Shown here one piece after another: positions 26,364-35,123 of a stretch of 64,000 nt of DNA; the first letter of the stretch is position 1, and each line of letters begins with the position of its first letter. The position numbers were made by a program, and so were the translations under genes. The DNA is taken from contig DASZQR010000010.1 in the NCBI GenBank assembly GCA_035549555.1, forward strand, positions 496,001 to 560,000, in the 5' to 3' direction. The notes beneath the pieces are model-generated. The model was not told the origin of the DNA. It saw nothing but the letters and a program-made list of their open reading frames with translations, and made no database searches. This stretch comes from Patescibacteria group bacterium. Lineage in GTDB: Bacteria > Patescibacteriota > Microgenomatia > UBA8517.

Positions 26364-26946
26364 AATATTCCGACACTTTTTCCCAATTCACAATATTCCA
26401 CCAAGCCTTTATATAATCAGCTCGAACATTTTTATATTTCAAATAATATGCATGTTCCCAAACATCCAAGCCTAAAATCGCTCTCTCACTTTCCATTAAT
26501 GGCGAATCCTGATTTGGAGTATCAACTATTGATAAATCAGTGAGTAGCCAAACCCAGCCGCTTCCAAACCTCCCAAGAGCCTTATTTGTAAATTCCTCCT
26601 GAAATTTTTCAAAACTTCCATACTTTTCATTAATTGCTTTTTTAAGTTCTCCATCAATATTCTTAAAATCTTTATTTGGGATTAATGTTTTCCAAAACAT
26701 CGTATGGTTTGCATGTCCTCCTGCGTTATTTCGCACTTTTGTCCGAATATCCTCAGGTACCAGATCAAGTTTTATTAATAATTCTTTTACATCCATATTT
26801 AAAAATTCATCTTTTCCTTCAAGCGCTTTATTCAAATTATCAACATATGCTTGGTGATGCTTATCATGATGCAAATGCATTGTTTCCTCGTCAATAAAAG
26901 GTTCTAAAGCGCTATAATCATATGGAAGTTCAGGAAGCTTAAACAT
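26344..26946 (-). CDS. sodA: Fe/Mn superoxide dismutase
   Basis: 200 aa from the second of two ATGs (26946, MFKLPELPYDY). Metal ligands: His26 (MHLHHDKHH), His in AGGHANHTMFW, Asp and His in LGLDVWEHAYYLKYKN. It converts superoxide to peroxide; metal preference cannot be decided by eye. Full length. TATAAT ends 5 nt before this ATG. Together with bcp (34560) it shows some oxidative-stress defence in an otherwise reduced genome. Confidence 0.95.
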   Translation of the reverse strand: MFKLPELPYDYSALEPFIDEETMHLHHDKHHQAYVDNLNKALEGKDEFLNMDVKELLIKLDLVPEDIRTKVRNNAGGHANHTMFWKTLIPNKDFKNIDGELKKAINEKYGSFEKFQEEFTNKALGRFGSGWVWLLTDLSIVDTPNQDSPLMESERAILGLDVWEHAYYLKYKNVRADYIKAWWNIVNWEKVSEYFKQKPL

Positions 26947-26967
26947 CATTTATTATAACACAAACTC

Positions 26968-27006
26968 TATTCAGCCTCTCTTCAGTATTCCATTTCATAC
27001 TATACT
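26968..27006 (+). promoter_or_regulatory. Efflux operon promoter with 11-bp direct repeat
   Basis: CTATTCAG at 26968 and CTCTTCAG at 26979 are 11 bp apart, at the -35 region. TATACT (27001-27006) follows and ends 6 nt before the ATG of the adaptor gene. The repeat suggests control by an OmpR-type regulator, with a different half-site from CTTACA. Confidence 0.45.
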
Positions 27007-27012
27007 TGAAAT

Positions 27013-28296
27013 ATGATAAATCGCATCAAAAACGTGATTCTTTCTCACAAGCGCATTGCTGTTGTTCTTGCTTTAATCATAATTGCAGTTTTCGTGTTCA
27101 CACGCTCGCGAAGCGGCGCAAATAAAGTTACTTATGAAACAGCAACAGCAACTCGAGGTACGCTAATCTCAAGCGTCACAGCTTCAGGAACAATTGTTGC
27201 AACCAATAATATCGATGTCACATCAACCGCAAACGGCCAGGTAAATAAAGTTTATGTAAAAGAAGGAGATCAGGTTACAAAAGGCCAAAAATTATTCAAT
27301 ATCACTTTAGATGCAACTGGCCAGCAAAGAGAAGCCCAAGCTTACTCATCTTATTTATCAGCTCAAAATAGTGTAACTTCAGCAAACGCAAGTTACTACA
27401 CACTACAAGCATCTGAATTTAGCGCAAATCAAAAATTTATAAACGATGCAGTCGCAAGAGGACTTGCAACAACTGATCCAACATATATTCAGGAAAATGA
27501 TGCATGGCTTGCCGCCCAAAGCAATTTTAATAACGCCCAAAATTCAATTAGTTCTGCCCAAGCAAATTTAACTAATGCAAGTATTGCTTATCAACAAGCA
27601 TCTTCCACAATTGTTGCTCCAGTCTCAGGAACTATTCAAAATATTACAGTTGTTCCGGGAATGGCAATTACCAATTCTACAACCACAAGTAGTTCAGGAA
27701 ATTCCACAAGTTCGGTAACTGTTGCATCAGTTGAAACTCCAGGAAATCCTGTCGCTACTGTCTCAATAGCAGAAGCTGACGTTGATAAAGTGAAGGCAGG
27801 CCAAAAAGTAACTTTAACTTTTGATTCAATTGCAAACCAGACTTTTACAGGAGTTGTTGCCGGCATTAATAAATTAGGAACAACAAGCTCTGGGGTTACA
27901 AATTATCCTGCAACTATCCAATTTGATAGCGGATCAGATTCAATCTTGCCAAACATGACAGTTGAGGCAAGTATTATCACAGATATTAAAGATAATGTAA
28001 TTACAGTTCCAACTTCTGCAATAACAACTCAAGGAGGAAATAAAGTTGTCAGGGAACTTAAAAACGGTCAACTCGACTTTGTACCAATAACAATTGGCGA
28101 AGCTTCCGACACTGATACTGAAATTGATAGCGGAGTAAACGAAGGCGACACAGTTGTCACAGCTATCATCAATCCATCTGCAAGTACAAGTACAGGAAAC
28201 ACAACTTCTCCATTTAGCGGCAACAGGGGTGGTGTAGGAGGATTTGGCGGAGCGGCTGGAGGCGGCAATGTCAGAGTCTTCACGAGAGGAGGTTAA
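27013..28296 (+). CDS. MacA/HlyD-type periplasmic adaptor of an ABC exporter
   Basis: 427 aa. Membrane anchor (about 12-29), lipoyl-like half (DVTSTANGQVNKVYVKEGDQV), long helical hairpin rich in Ala/Gln/Asn (about 104-195), second lipoyl half (TIVAPVSGTIQNITVV), beta-barrel and membrane-proximal domains, and a Gly-rich tail (GGVGGFGGAAGGG). It would link the MacB-like permease to a substrate outside. CPR cells are thought to lack an outer membrane, so it probably acts as an extracellular subunit. First gene of a four-gene operon; leaderless start. Confidence 0.9.
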   Translation: MINRIKNVILSHKRIAVVLALIIIAVFVFTRSRSGANKVTYETATATRGTLISSVTASGTIVATNNIDVTSTANGQVNKVYVKEGDQVTKGQKLFNITLDATGQQREAQAYSSYLSAQNSVTSANASYYTLQASEFSANQKFINDAVARGLATTDPTYIQENDAWLAAQSNFNNAQNSISSAQANLTNASIAYQQASSTIVAPVSGTIQNITVVPGMAITNSTTTSSSGNSTSSVTVASVETPGNPVATVSIAEADVDKVKAGQKVTLTFDSIANQTFTGVVAGINKLGTTSSGVTNYPATIQFDSGSDSILPNMTVEASIITDIKDNVITVPTSAITTQGGNKVVRELKNGQLDFVPITIGEASDTDTEIDSGVNEGDTVVTAIINPSASTSTGNTTSPFSGNRGGVGGFGGAAGGGNVRVFTRGG

Positions 28297-29031
28297 ATGG
28301 CAACATCTCCGATCATTCATCTCTCCAAAATTTCAAAAATCTACAACACAGGGGTAGTGGAAACTGTCGCTTTAGACAATATTTCCTTTGACATTCAAAA
28401 AGGAGAATTTGTCGCTATCATGGGTCCTTCAGGTTCTGGAAAATCAACATTAATGCATATTATTGGAGCGCTTGATACTCCGACATCAGGAAGCTATATC
28501 CTCGATGGCGAAGAAGTAAGTAAATTAACAGATGACGAATTGGCAAGCATTCGAAACCGCAAAATTGGTTTTATTTTCCAGGCCTTCAATTTACTTCCAA
28601 GGCGCACTACTTTACAAAATGTAATGTTGCCAATGTTTTATGCTGGCGTCGAAGATGAAAAAGCAAAAGAAATTGCAGCAAAATATCTTACTCTTGTTGG
28701 TCTTGGAAATAGGCTTAGTCATACAAGTAATCAATTATCGGGCGGTCAAATGCAGCGTGTCGCAATTGCTCGTTCTCTTGTAAATAATCCTGCAATTCTT
28801 CTTGCAGATGAGCCAACTGGAAACATTGCAAGTAATCAGGCAGAAGAAGTTATGGCAATTTTCCAAAAATTAAATAATGAAGGTCACACAGTCGTCATGA
28901 TTACTCACGAGCCCGATATTGCAGAACATGCCAAAAGGGTAATCATGATTAAAGACGGAAAATTAATTTCAGATAAGAAAAATGCAAAACAAAAAATAGC
29001 CAAATTAAAAGTAGAAAACGATAGCATATAA
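28297..29031 (+). CDS. MacB/LolD-type ABC transporter ATPase
   Basis: 244 aa with Walker A GPSGSGKST (43-51), Q-loop FIFQAFNLLPRRT, signature LSGGQMQR, Walker B ILLADEPTGN and H-loop MITHEPD. It powers the FtsX-like permease next to it (2-nt gap). The start ATG directly follows the adaptor stop, and GAGAGGAGG just upstream is a good Shine-Dalgarno, as expected inside an operon. Confidence 0.95.
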   Translation: MATSPIIHLSKISKIYNTGVVETVALDNISFDIQKGEFVAIMGPSGSGKSTLMHIIGALDTPTSGSYILDGEEVSKLTDDELASIRNRKIGFIFQAFNLLPRRTTLQNVMLPMFYAGVEDEKAKEIAAKYLTLVGLGNRLSHTSNQLSGGQMQRVAIARSLVNNPAILLADEPTGNIASNQAEEVMAIFQKLNNEGHTVVMITHEPDIAEHAKRVIMIKDGKLISDKKNAKQKIAKLKVENDSI

Positions 29032-29033
29032 AT

Positions 29034-30266
29034 ATGAAAAACAATTTCCAATTTAAACTTATAGAAGAAGCAATCGGCACACTATTTATAAATAAACTCC
29101 GAACAGGTCTTGCTATGCTTGGAATTGTTATTGGCATTGGTTCTGTTATTGCATTAGTTTCTTTGGGTCAGGCTTCTCAGGAAGCAATTCAGTCTCAAAT
29201 CCAATCTCTTGGAGCTAATTTGCTTACAGTCCAGCCAGGAGCAGCAACAACTGGTTTTGTCCGTGGAGCTGCAGGCGGAAGTACCACTCTAACAAACGAT
29301 GATGCAACTGCAATTGCAACAGATCCAACAGTCTTAGATGTACAGACAGTTTCTCCAGAATTATCAGGAAGGTCACAAGTTTCAACAGCTGGAAACAATA
29401 GCAACACTCAAATAATTGGAGTGACAGATACATATGCAGGAGTTCATAATATTCAAATTCAGGAAGGAAATTTTATTTCTTCAGACGAAGTTTCAAATCA
29501 AAGTAAAGATGCAGTTATCGGCCCAACTGCTGCAAGCAACATTTTTACAGATGGCAGCGATCCAGTTGGCCAAAAAATAAGAATCAAAGGCCAGATTTTT
29601 ACCATTACAGGTGAAACAGTAAGTAAAGGTGGAACAGGTTTTAATAATCAGGATGATGTAATTTATATTCCCCTTTCAGTTGCCCAAAAAGAAATTTTCG
29701 GCGAAAATTATTTAAGCGCCATTTCTCTTCAGGCAAAATCAAGCGATGTCATGACAGCTGCGGAAAATGAAGTTGGTTATTTATTGCTTACTCGCCATAA
29801 AATTGATGATCCAACAAAAGCAGATTTTACAATTTTGTCACAAGCAGATATTTTAGGAACAGCTACAGCAGCTACAAGTACATTCACCACTCTTCTTGCC
29901 GGTATCGCAGCAATTTCATTAATTGTTGGTGGAATTGGAATTATGAATATCATGTTAGTAACAGTAACTGAAAGAACTCGAGAAATTGGTTTAAGAAAAG
30001 CTCTCGGCGCCAAAAAATCTATTATTATCCAACAATTCCTAATTGAATCAATTATTTTAACTTTCACAGGCGGAAGTTTAGGAATAGTTCTTGGAGTAAT
30101 GGCATCTTTTCTCTATTCAAAAATAAACAATTCTGTCTTTTTCATTTCTCTTCCTTCGATTCTTATTGCTTTTGCAGTTTCAGCCTGCATTGGCGTTTTG
30201 TTTGGCTGGTATCCAGCGCGCCGTGCAGCGTCTCTGCAACCAATCGAAGCCTTAAGATACGAATAG
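29034..30266 (+). CDS. MacB-type ABC permease (MacB_PCD + FtsX)
   Basis: 410 aa. First membrane helix (about 20-45, LRTGLAMLGIVIGIGSVIAL), a large extracytoplasmic MacB_PCD domain (about 50-270) and three C-terminal helices of the FtsX fold, including GGIGIMNIMLVTVTERTREI and FGWYPARRAA. With the preceding ATPase and adaptor it forms a complete MacAB-like exporter. Substrate unknown; such pumps handle peptides, antibiotics or lipoproteins. Confidence 0.93.
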   Translation: MKNNFQFKLIEEAIGTLFINKLRTGLAMLGIVIGIGSVIALVSLGQASQEAIQSQIQSLGANLLTVQPGAATTGFVRGAAGGSTTLTNDDATAIATDPTVLDVQTVSPELSGRSQVSTAGNNSNTQIIGVTDTYAGVHNIQIQEGNFISSDEVSNQSKDAVIGPTAASNIFTDGSDPVGQKIRIKGQIFTITGETVSKGGTGFNNQDDVIYIPLSVAQKEIFGENYLSAISLQAKSSDVMTAAENEVGYLLLTRHKIDDPTKADFTILSQADILGTATAATSTFTTLLAGIAAISLIVGGIGIMNIMLVTVTERTREIGLRKALGAKKSIIIQQFLIESIILTFTGGSLGIVLGVMASFLYSKINNSVFFISLPSILIAFAVSACIGVLFGWYPARRAASLQPIEALRYE

Positions 30267-30273
30267 ACTACAG

Positions 30274-30296
30274 CCCTGAGCGTAGTCGAATGGGGG
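30274..30296 (+). promoter_or_regulatory. Leader CCCTGAGCGTAGTCGAATGGGGG with SD
   Basis: CCCTGAGCGTAGTCGAA resembles a short palindromic-type sequence found dispersed in many bacterial genomes; its end merges with GGGGGTGAT, the Shine-Dalgarno of the next gene. CCC and GGGG can pair across it. Similar leaders precede 38014 and 50741. Confidence 0.4.
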
Positions 30297-30304
30297 TGAT
30301 AATT

Positions 30305-30784
30305 ATGAAAAATAAAAATTTAATAATTGTTGGAGTAATAGCTTTAGTAATTGGAGGAGCAGCAGGTTTTTTCGGCGGTATGAAATATCAGGAAAGTAAA
30401 GCAACTACAGCAAGAAGTCAATTTGCAGCTAATTTCGGCGGCGGAGCCGAAGGAAACGGCGCAACCCGAAGGTTTGGAAGTGCAAATGGCGGAGCAAATG
30501 GTATGGCAGTACGCGGTCAAATCATAAGTGCAGATAATAATAGTATTACAGTCAAATTAAGCGACGGTAGTACAAAAATTATCATTCTTGGAAGTTCTGC
30601 AATGATTGCAAAAACAACAGCAGGAACTGCAGCTGACTTAACAACTGGCCAGGAAGTTACCATTTTTGGTACAACCAATTCAGACGGTTCAGTTACAGCA
30701 ACTAATGTTCAAATTGGAAACGCGGGAATGTTTGGCGGACCTCGTCCATCAGGCACACCAGCAGCAAGTCCAGCAGGATACTAA
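30305..30784 (+). CDS. Membrane-anchored DUF5666-like protein
   Basis: 159 aa from ATG 30305 (MKNKNLIIVG). N-terminal anchor (about 5-22), Gly/Ala/Asn-rich linker, then a small beta domain (about 68-145) with VRGQIISADNNSITVKLSDG and GQEVTIFGTTNSDGSVTA, typical of DUF5666, and a Pro/Ser/Ala tail. A longer frame from GTG 30290 is less likely because GGGGGTGAT sits 4 nt before ATG 30305. It is the last gene of the exporter operon and could be an accessory or substrate-like protein. Confidence 0.75.
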   Translation: MKNKNLIIVGVIALVIGGAAGFFGGMKYQESKATTARSQFAANFGGGAEGNGATRRFGSANGGANGMAVRGQIISADNNSITVKLSDGSTKIIILGSSAMIAKTTAGTAADLTTGQEVTIFGTTNSDGSVTATNVQIGNAGMFGGPRPSGTPAASPAGY

Positions 30785-30793
30785 ATTTTACAA

Positions 30794-30832
30794 GTGGAGA
30801 TTTGGAGGAGCTCTGCTCGCTCCAGTCTCCAC
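30794..30832 (+). terminator. Long three-part hairpin after the efflux operon
   Basis: GTGGAGA/TCTCCAC (7 bp), TGGAG/CTCCA (5 bp) and GAGC/GCTC (4 bp) are nested in 39 nt. The following bases AAAATTGAT are not a good T-tract on the plus strand, so termination efficiency is uncertain, but the position 10 nt after the last operon stop fits. Confidence 0.55.
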
Positions 30833-30853
30833 AAAATTGATATACTTCAATCT

Positions 30854-31186
30854 ATGTCTTTCAAATTTAAAAAGGATAGATATCAAAAAATCAGAGGAGG
30901 CAATTCAAAACTTTTAGATATTTACTGTTCCAGATGTAATAAACATATAGCTTATTATCAAAAAGACGGACCAGGAATTTTAAAAAGAATGTATTTAGAC
31001 AGAACTATCAATGATCAGAATATTAATTTAAATTTAAAAGAGTTAATTTGTCCAAGTTGCAAACAAATTTTAGGTGTTCAAATAATTTATGAAAAAGAAA
31101 ATAGACCAGCAATAAGACTATTTGCAGGCGCTGTTTCAAAAAAAATAGTTAAGAAAATTCCTACTTCTTTTTCTGAGGAAAAATAA
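30854..31186 (+). CDS. Zinc-ribbon protein, 110 aa
   Basis: Two CxxC pairs, YCSRCNK and CPSCKQI, about 45 residues apart, form a likely zinc ribbon; the rest is basic (MSFKFKKDRYQKIRGG, SKKIVKKIP). No family recognised. ATG 30854 is chosen since TATACT lies 7 nt upstream (TATACTTCAATCT-ATG), almost identical to the prfB start region; an upstream in-frame ATG would lie inside the hairpin of the previous operon. Confidence 0.7.
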   Translation: MSFKFKKDRYQKIRGGNSKLLDIYCSRCNKHIAYYQKDGPGILKRMYLDRTINDQNINLNLKELICPSCKQILGVQIIYEKENRPAIRLFAGAVSKKIVKKIPTSFSEEK

Positions 31187-31277
31187 ATTCCAAAGCAGTA
31201 ATTAAAATAAAAAGTCCAACTTCAGCAACTCAAAACTTTTGAAATTTTCACCCTTAAATTATACAATAGTTAAACAT

Positions 31278-31778
31278 ATGTCGGCAGAAAGAAACGAACC
31301 AGTTTTAGAGTTCACAAGTCTACAAGAAGCTACAAATCAGACATTAGACCATTTAGATAATATAGATGAATCAAGAATTAGAAAAATATTTAAAATAGAA
31401 AGTAAATATCAAAAAGCAAAAAGATTAATTGGCGATAATAATTGGACAGCTGCCCAAAATATTATTAAGCAGGAGTTAGAAAAATCAGCTAATGTTTTAG
31501 AATTAGCAAGAACATTCACAGCATTTCCTGATAAACATATTCCGATTGATACAAATTCATTTATTCTAAAAGAGGCAGCTTATTATGGAATTTTATCCTG
31601 GATGATAGACAAACATATAAAAACAAACAACTTACCAAGAAGACCTCAATTAATGGATAGTCTTTATCACTTATCAATACCAATTATTATACGAGAATAT
31701 GGCGATAGCTTTATTAATTGGCCGACCGAAAGGTCTTTAAAAGAATTATCATCTCTATATAATGATATCTTTAAATAA
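31278..31778 (+). CDS. Hypothetical helical protein, 166 aa
   Basis: No family recognised. Mostly alpha-helical and soluble: SLQEATNQTLDHLDNI, KYQKAKRLIGDNNWTAAQN, then a more hydrophobic part AAYYGILSWMIDKH. TATACAAT lies 10 nt before ATG 31278 (MSAERNEP). Its stop overlaps the uppP start by one base, so the two may be co-expressed. Confidence 0.6.
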   Translation: MSAERNEPVLEFTSLQEATNQTLDHLDNIDESRIRKIFKIESKYQKAKRLIGDNNWTAAQNIIKQELEKSANVLELARTFTAFPDKHIPIDTNSFILKEAAYYGILSWMIDKHIKTNNLPRRPQLMDSLYHLSIPIIIREYGDSFINWPTERSLKELSSLYNDIFK

Positions 31779-32593
31779 TGATAAATATTTTTCAAGCAAT
31801 TATTTTAGGAAGTTTGCAAGGAATCACAGAGCTTTTCCCCATTTCAAGTCTCGGTCATAGCGTTGTATTACCCAAACTTTTAGGATGGAATATTAACCAA
31901 AACGATTCATATTTTTTAACTTTTCTGGTCGCAATCCATACCGCAACAGCTATCGTTTTATTTTTATTTTTTTGGAAAGACTGGTTAAAAATAATTCAAG
32001 GGTTTTTAAGAAGTTTATCTCGCCGAGAGATTAGAGATGACGACAAAGACGCTAAAATGGCATGGCTTTTAATTGTTGCAACCGTTCCCGCAGGAATTTT
32101 AGGTATCTTATTTCAGGATACTTTAAAAAATTTATTTGCAGCTCCAGCAATAGTTTCAATAGTTTTAATTTTAAACGGTCTCATGCTTCTTCTTGGAGAT
32201 TATTTACAAAGAAAAGTTCATCAAATTCCTGCAAAACTAACCTGGGGAAAAGGTATTTTTGTCGGAGCTATGCAATGCCTTGCCTTAATTCCTGGTTTTT
32301 CAAGAACTGGCTCAACAATGACAGGAGGGCTTATAGCAGGTCTTGATCATGAAGACGCAGCTAGGTTTTCATTTTTACTTGCAACACCAATAATTGCAGG
32401 GGCAACTCTAGTAAAACTTCCAGACATCGCATCAATCAATTTGCCCATAAGCTTAGTTGGAGCATTTTTCGCAGGCCTTTGCGCATTCCTTTCAGTAAAA
32501 TTTCTAACCAAATATTTTGAGACACAAAAGCTTTGGCCGTTTGGAATTTATTGTGTTATCGTTGGAGTTATTTTGTCTTTGGTTTTCCACTAA
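31778..32593 (+). CDS. uppP: Undecaprenyl-diphosphatase UppP (BacA)
   Basis: 271 aa, polytopic, with the two active-site motifs GITELFPISSLGHSV and PGFSRTGSTMTGGL. It recycles undecaprenyl pyrophosphate to the phosphate for cell-wall synthesis and can give bacitracin resistance. Full length. The 3' end overlaps the converging small membrane gene by 26 bp. Confidence 0.95.
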   Translation: MINIFQAIILGSLQGITELFPISSLGHSVVLPKLLGWNINQNDSYFLTFLVAIHTATAIVLFLFFWKDWLKIIQGFLRSLSRREIRDDDKDAKMAWLLIVATVPAGILGILFQDTLKNLFAAPAIVSIVLILNGLMLLLGDYLQRKVHQIPAKLTWGKGIFVGAMQCLALIPGFSRTGSTMTGGLIAGLDHEDAARFSFLLATPIIAGATLVKLPDIASINLPISLVGAFFAGLCAFLSVKFLTKYFETQKLWPFGIYCVIVGVILSLVFH

Positions 32594-32789
32594 ACCAGGC
32601 AAATGCAAAACAAAGAAGCCCCAAAAACAAACTTCCAATTCCGTGAGTAAAATGATGTCTCGTTAATAAAGCCGAATATCCAGGAATAAAATGCGGCAAA
32701 TGATTCGCAGGAGTTATAAAATATAAAATCGAAATTAAAATAAACAAAACTCCCAAAACAATTCCCCCAAACATTAATAATTTGTTCAT
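32568..32789 (-). CDS. Small two-helix membrane protein, 73 aa
   Basis: No family recognised. Two or three hydrophobic stretches (4-25 and 48-66) with a His-rich loop between (NHLPHFIPGY, RHHFTHGIG). The His cluster could bind metal, but this is a guess. It lies 13 nt downstream of the hydrolase gene on the same strand. Confidence 0.6.
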   Translation of the reverse strand: MNKLLMFGGIVLGVLFILISILYFITPANHLPHFIPGYSALLTRHHFTHGIGSLFLGLLCFAFAWFSGKPKTK

Positions 32790-32802
32790 AAGATATAAAG
32801 TA

Positions 32803-33834
32803 TTATTTCAAATATTTATCAAAAAAGCTAATGGTTCTCGCCATTGCAGTTTCAAAGCTCGGAGATGAAATATCATGATTTGCTCCCGGATATGAATAAA
32901 ATTCCGTAGTTTTTCCCAAACTTTTTAAATCATTGTATAAATTCTCACCAAAGTCTGGAGGGACTTGATTATCGGCTGCTCCAACATGAATTTGTAAGGG
33001 GGTATTTATATAATTTAAATTCGTAGTTGGGTCAATTGAATTCCAAAAGCTTGGATTTTGTGTTGGAGTCCCATACATATTTACCAAATCCTCCGACCCT
33101 TGATTTCGAAGCCGTAAATCCTCCGCATCCGGTTGATAACTAACTCTATTTTGCCAGTTATACAAAATATCATTATAACTCCCCACAACTCCTCCCCAAA
33201 TAACAGCAGCCTTAATATTTTTAGCTATTTCTAAGTCCATAAGTGTAATGTGCCCTCCCATAGAATGCCCCCAAATTCCAATTTTTCCGGGATTGACTTC
33301 ATCAAACTTTTCTATACTCGCGATAGCATTAAGATCGTCAATATCATAATTCCTGGAAAAATACTCGCTGCCATAATCGCCTTGCGATTTTCCGTTTCCC
33401 CGATAATCCGGTTTAAAGACAACATATCCAGCTTTTGTTAAAGCATCAACATAAGCAACATAATTCCCGTCTGGTGTATAAAGTTGCGGAGTAATATATC
33501 CATGATTAAAAATAATTGCCGGAAATCCTCCGATTGGTTTTGTAGAATTTGGAACAGTTAAAAGTCCATAAATCTTTAAATTATCACTGTAATAATATGC
33601 AATATATCTTTTGTAATTACTTCCGGCTGATAAAGTTTGTGAAATAGTAATCGAGCTTCCTGGGTAATTTTGATCTCTCATATGTGCAATTTGTAATATG
33701 TTGCTTGGAGTGGGTTGTACTATATTATTAACAACTTCAGGAATTGTTTTCTGGTTTTTTGTAGCATATAAAAAAACAGCAAGCACTAAAAAAAGAACTA
33801 TCAAAACAATAAAACCAATTCGTTTAAGCATCAT
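32803..33834 (-). CDS. Membrane-anchored alpha/beta hydrolase (S9/dienelactone hydrolase-like)
   Basis: 343 aa. N-terminal anchor (5-23), then an alpha/beta hydrolase domain with oxyanion region IIFNHGYITPQ, nucleophile Ser191 in GHSMGG, acidic Asp in HVGAADNQVP and His in YPGANHDIS. Probably an exported esterase or peptidase anchored to the cell surface. Two consecutive ATGs (33834, 33831). A shared AT-rich region with TATAAT lies between it and the divergent next gene. Confidence 0.88.
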   Translation of the reverse strand: MMLKRIGFIVLIVLFLVLAVFLYATKNQKTIPEVVNNIVQPTPSNILQIAHMRDQNYPGSSITISQTLSAGSNYKRYIAYYYSDNLKIYGLLTVPNSTKPIGGFPAIIFNHGYITPQLYTPDGNYVAYVDALTKAGYVVFKPDYRGNGKSQGDYGSEYFSRNYDIDDLNAIASIEKFDEVNPGKIGIWGHSMGGHITLMDLEIAKNIKAAVIWGGVVGSYNDILYNWQNRVSYQPDAEDLRLRNQGSEDLVNMYGTPTQNPSFWNSIDPTTNLNYINTPLQIHVGAADNQVPPDFGENLYNDLKSLGKTTEFYSYPGANHDISSPSFETAMARTISFFDKYLK

Positions 33835-33874
33835 TTCAGACTGTTATTTTATTATACATATATAAAGAAAAGAG

Positions 33875-34321
33875 GTGATTAATACGAATAAAAAATTAAT
33901 ACTACCGATCGTTCTTGTCGGGGCAACTGGAATTGTTGGATTAACAGTTTTGGGGGTGCCAAATGTAAACGCACAAACCACTAATCCCTTTTCCGGTCTC
34001 GCCCAGGCAATTGCCCAAAAATTTAATTTAAATCAAACTGATGTACAAGATGAAATTAATTCTTATATGCAAACTCAAAAGCAAAACATGCTAAAGGGAA
34101 GATTAGATAAATTAGTTTCAGCTGGCAAAATTACCAGTAATGAGGAAACTGCAATTTTAAATGAATTAGCAAACAAACCAAAACCGTCTGATTTTCAAGC
34201 TTGGCTTAAAAGCCAAAACATTGATCCAAAAACAATTGGTTTTGGAGGATTCAGAATGTGGCGAGGGCATTTTAAAGGAACAAAACCGTTAGTAAGCCCA
34301 ACACCAACACCTACTCCATAA
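33875..34321 (+). CDS. Secreted small helical protein, start codon ambiguous
   Basis: About 148 aa: signal peptide (ILPIVLVGATGIVGLTVLG, cleavage near VNAQ), then helices with AQAIAQKFNLNQTDVQDEI and KGRLDKLVSAGKITSNEE, and a Thr/Pro tail. No named family. GTG 33875 gives the frame, but this GTG is part of AGAGGTGAT, which looks like a Shine-Dalgarno; at the usual 4-nt distance stands ACG (33884), not ATG. Either translation starts leaderlessly at GTG (TATAAA ends 8 nt upstream) or at a rare ACG. Confidence 0.65.
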   Translation: MINTNKKLILPIVLVGATGIVGLTVLGVPNVNAQTTNPFSGLAQAIAQKFNLNQTDVQDEINSYMQTQKQNMLKGRLDKLVSAGKITSNEETAILNELANKPKPSDFQAWLKSQNIDPKTIGFGGFRMWRGHFKGTKPLVSPTPTPTP

Positions 34322-34339
34322 ATGTTATAAAATGTTTTT

Positions 34340-34574
34340 ATGGAAAGTATCTGCCCAAAATGTCATGTGGCGGTACGCCCCACAGATTATTTTTGTTTCA
34401 ACTGTGGGGCGAGTATAAGACCAAAACCGCTTGAAACAACTTGGCAAAAACAACTCTTACTTTATTAAAGAAAAAACTAAAACTCATAAAATTATTGGAG
34501 TTATTTGTATTGTTTTAACAATTATTATTTTAAAAGATGTCGCAAGGCAGCTACAAACTTTAAACAATTACTGA
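34340..34574 (+). pseudogene. Zinc-ribbon/one-helix membrane protein split by a frameshift
   Basis: From ATG 34340, CPKCHVAVRPTDYFCFNCG forms a zinc ribbon and the frame stops at 34468. Right before the stop, a second frame reads IKEKTKTHKIIGVICIVL and a hydrophobic helix to a TGA at 34574. Zinc ribbon followed by one membrane helix is a common small-protein layout, so a single-base change near 34460 is likely. TATAAA lies 8 nt before ATG. The end overlaps the converging bcp gene by 15 bp. Confidence 0.5.
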
Positions 34575-35006
34575 TTTAAGATCGCGAATTATTTCACTTG
34601 CATGTGTCAAAGGATTTACTTTTTCATATTTCTTATAAATCTCTCCTTTTGGATTAATCAAATAAGTAATTCTAAAAATTCCTTCATAAGTTTTTCCCAA
34701 AAATTTCTTTTCTCCCCAGGCATCATATGCTTTAATAACACTTAAACTTTCATCACTCAAAATTGGAAAATTTAAATTATATTTTTCAGCAAATTTCTTA
34801 TGAGATTTTACGCTGTCTTTTGAAATTCCCAATATCTGTACTCCCATTTTCTGAATTTCACGAAAACTATCGCGAAAGCTACATGCTTCTTTAGTGCATC
34901 CAGGAGTATCATCTTTTGGATAAAAATAAAGAACAACCCATTTGCCTTTATAATCAGATAATTTATGGATTTCTCCATTTTGGTCGGCTAATTCAAAATC
35001 TTTCAT
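34560..35006 (-). CDS. bcp: Bcp/PrxQ-type thiol peroxidase
   Basis: 148 aa. Peroxiredoxin that reduces hydroperoxides. Peroxidatic Cys37 and resolving Cys42 stand in TPGCTKEAC, the atypical two-Cys PrxQ arrangement; FYPKDDTPGC and PILSDESLSVIKAYDAWG are conserved. Full length. Reductant (thioredoxin) not in the window. Confidence 0.95.
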   Translation of the reverse strand: MKDFELADQNGEIHKLSDYKGKWVVLYFYPKDDTPGCTKEACSFRDSFREIQKMGVQILGISKDSVKSHKKFAEKYNLNFPILSDESLSVIKAYDAWGEKKFLGKTYEGIFRITYLINPKGEIYKKYEKVNPLTHASEIIRDLKSVIV

Positions 35007-35123
35007 ATTACAATCTTACTCTATTTAAAAACGCAGCTAATTTTTCCGCTTCTCTCTCCATTTCTATACAAAATTAACCCTAAACCCTCTTTTCATAAAA
35101 TGGATTTAATTGTATCATTAATT

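Noticed and set aside
30274-30296. REP-like mobile element
   Set aside because: Only one full copy of CCCTGAGCGTAGTCGAA was seen; the related leaders at 38014 and 50741 share mainly the SD.
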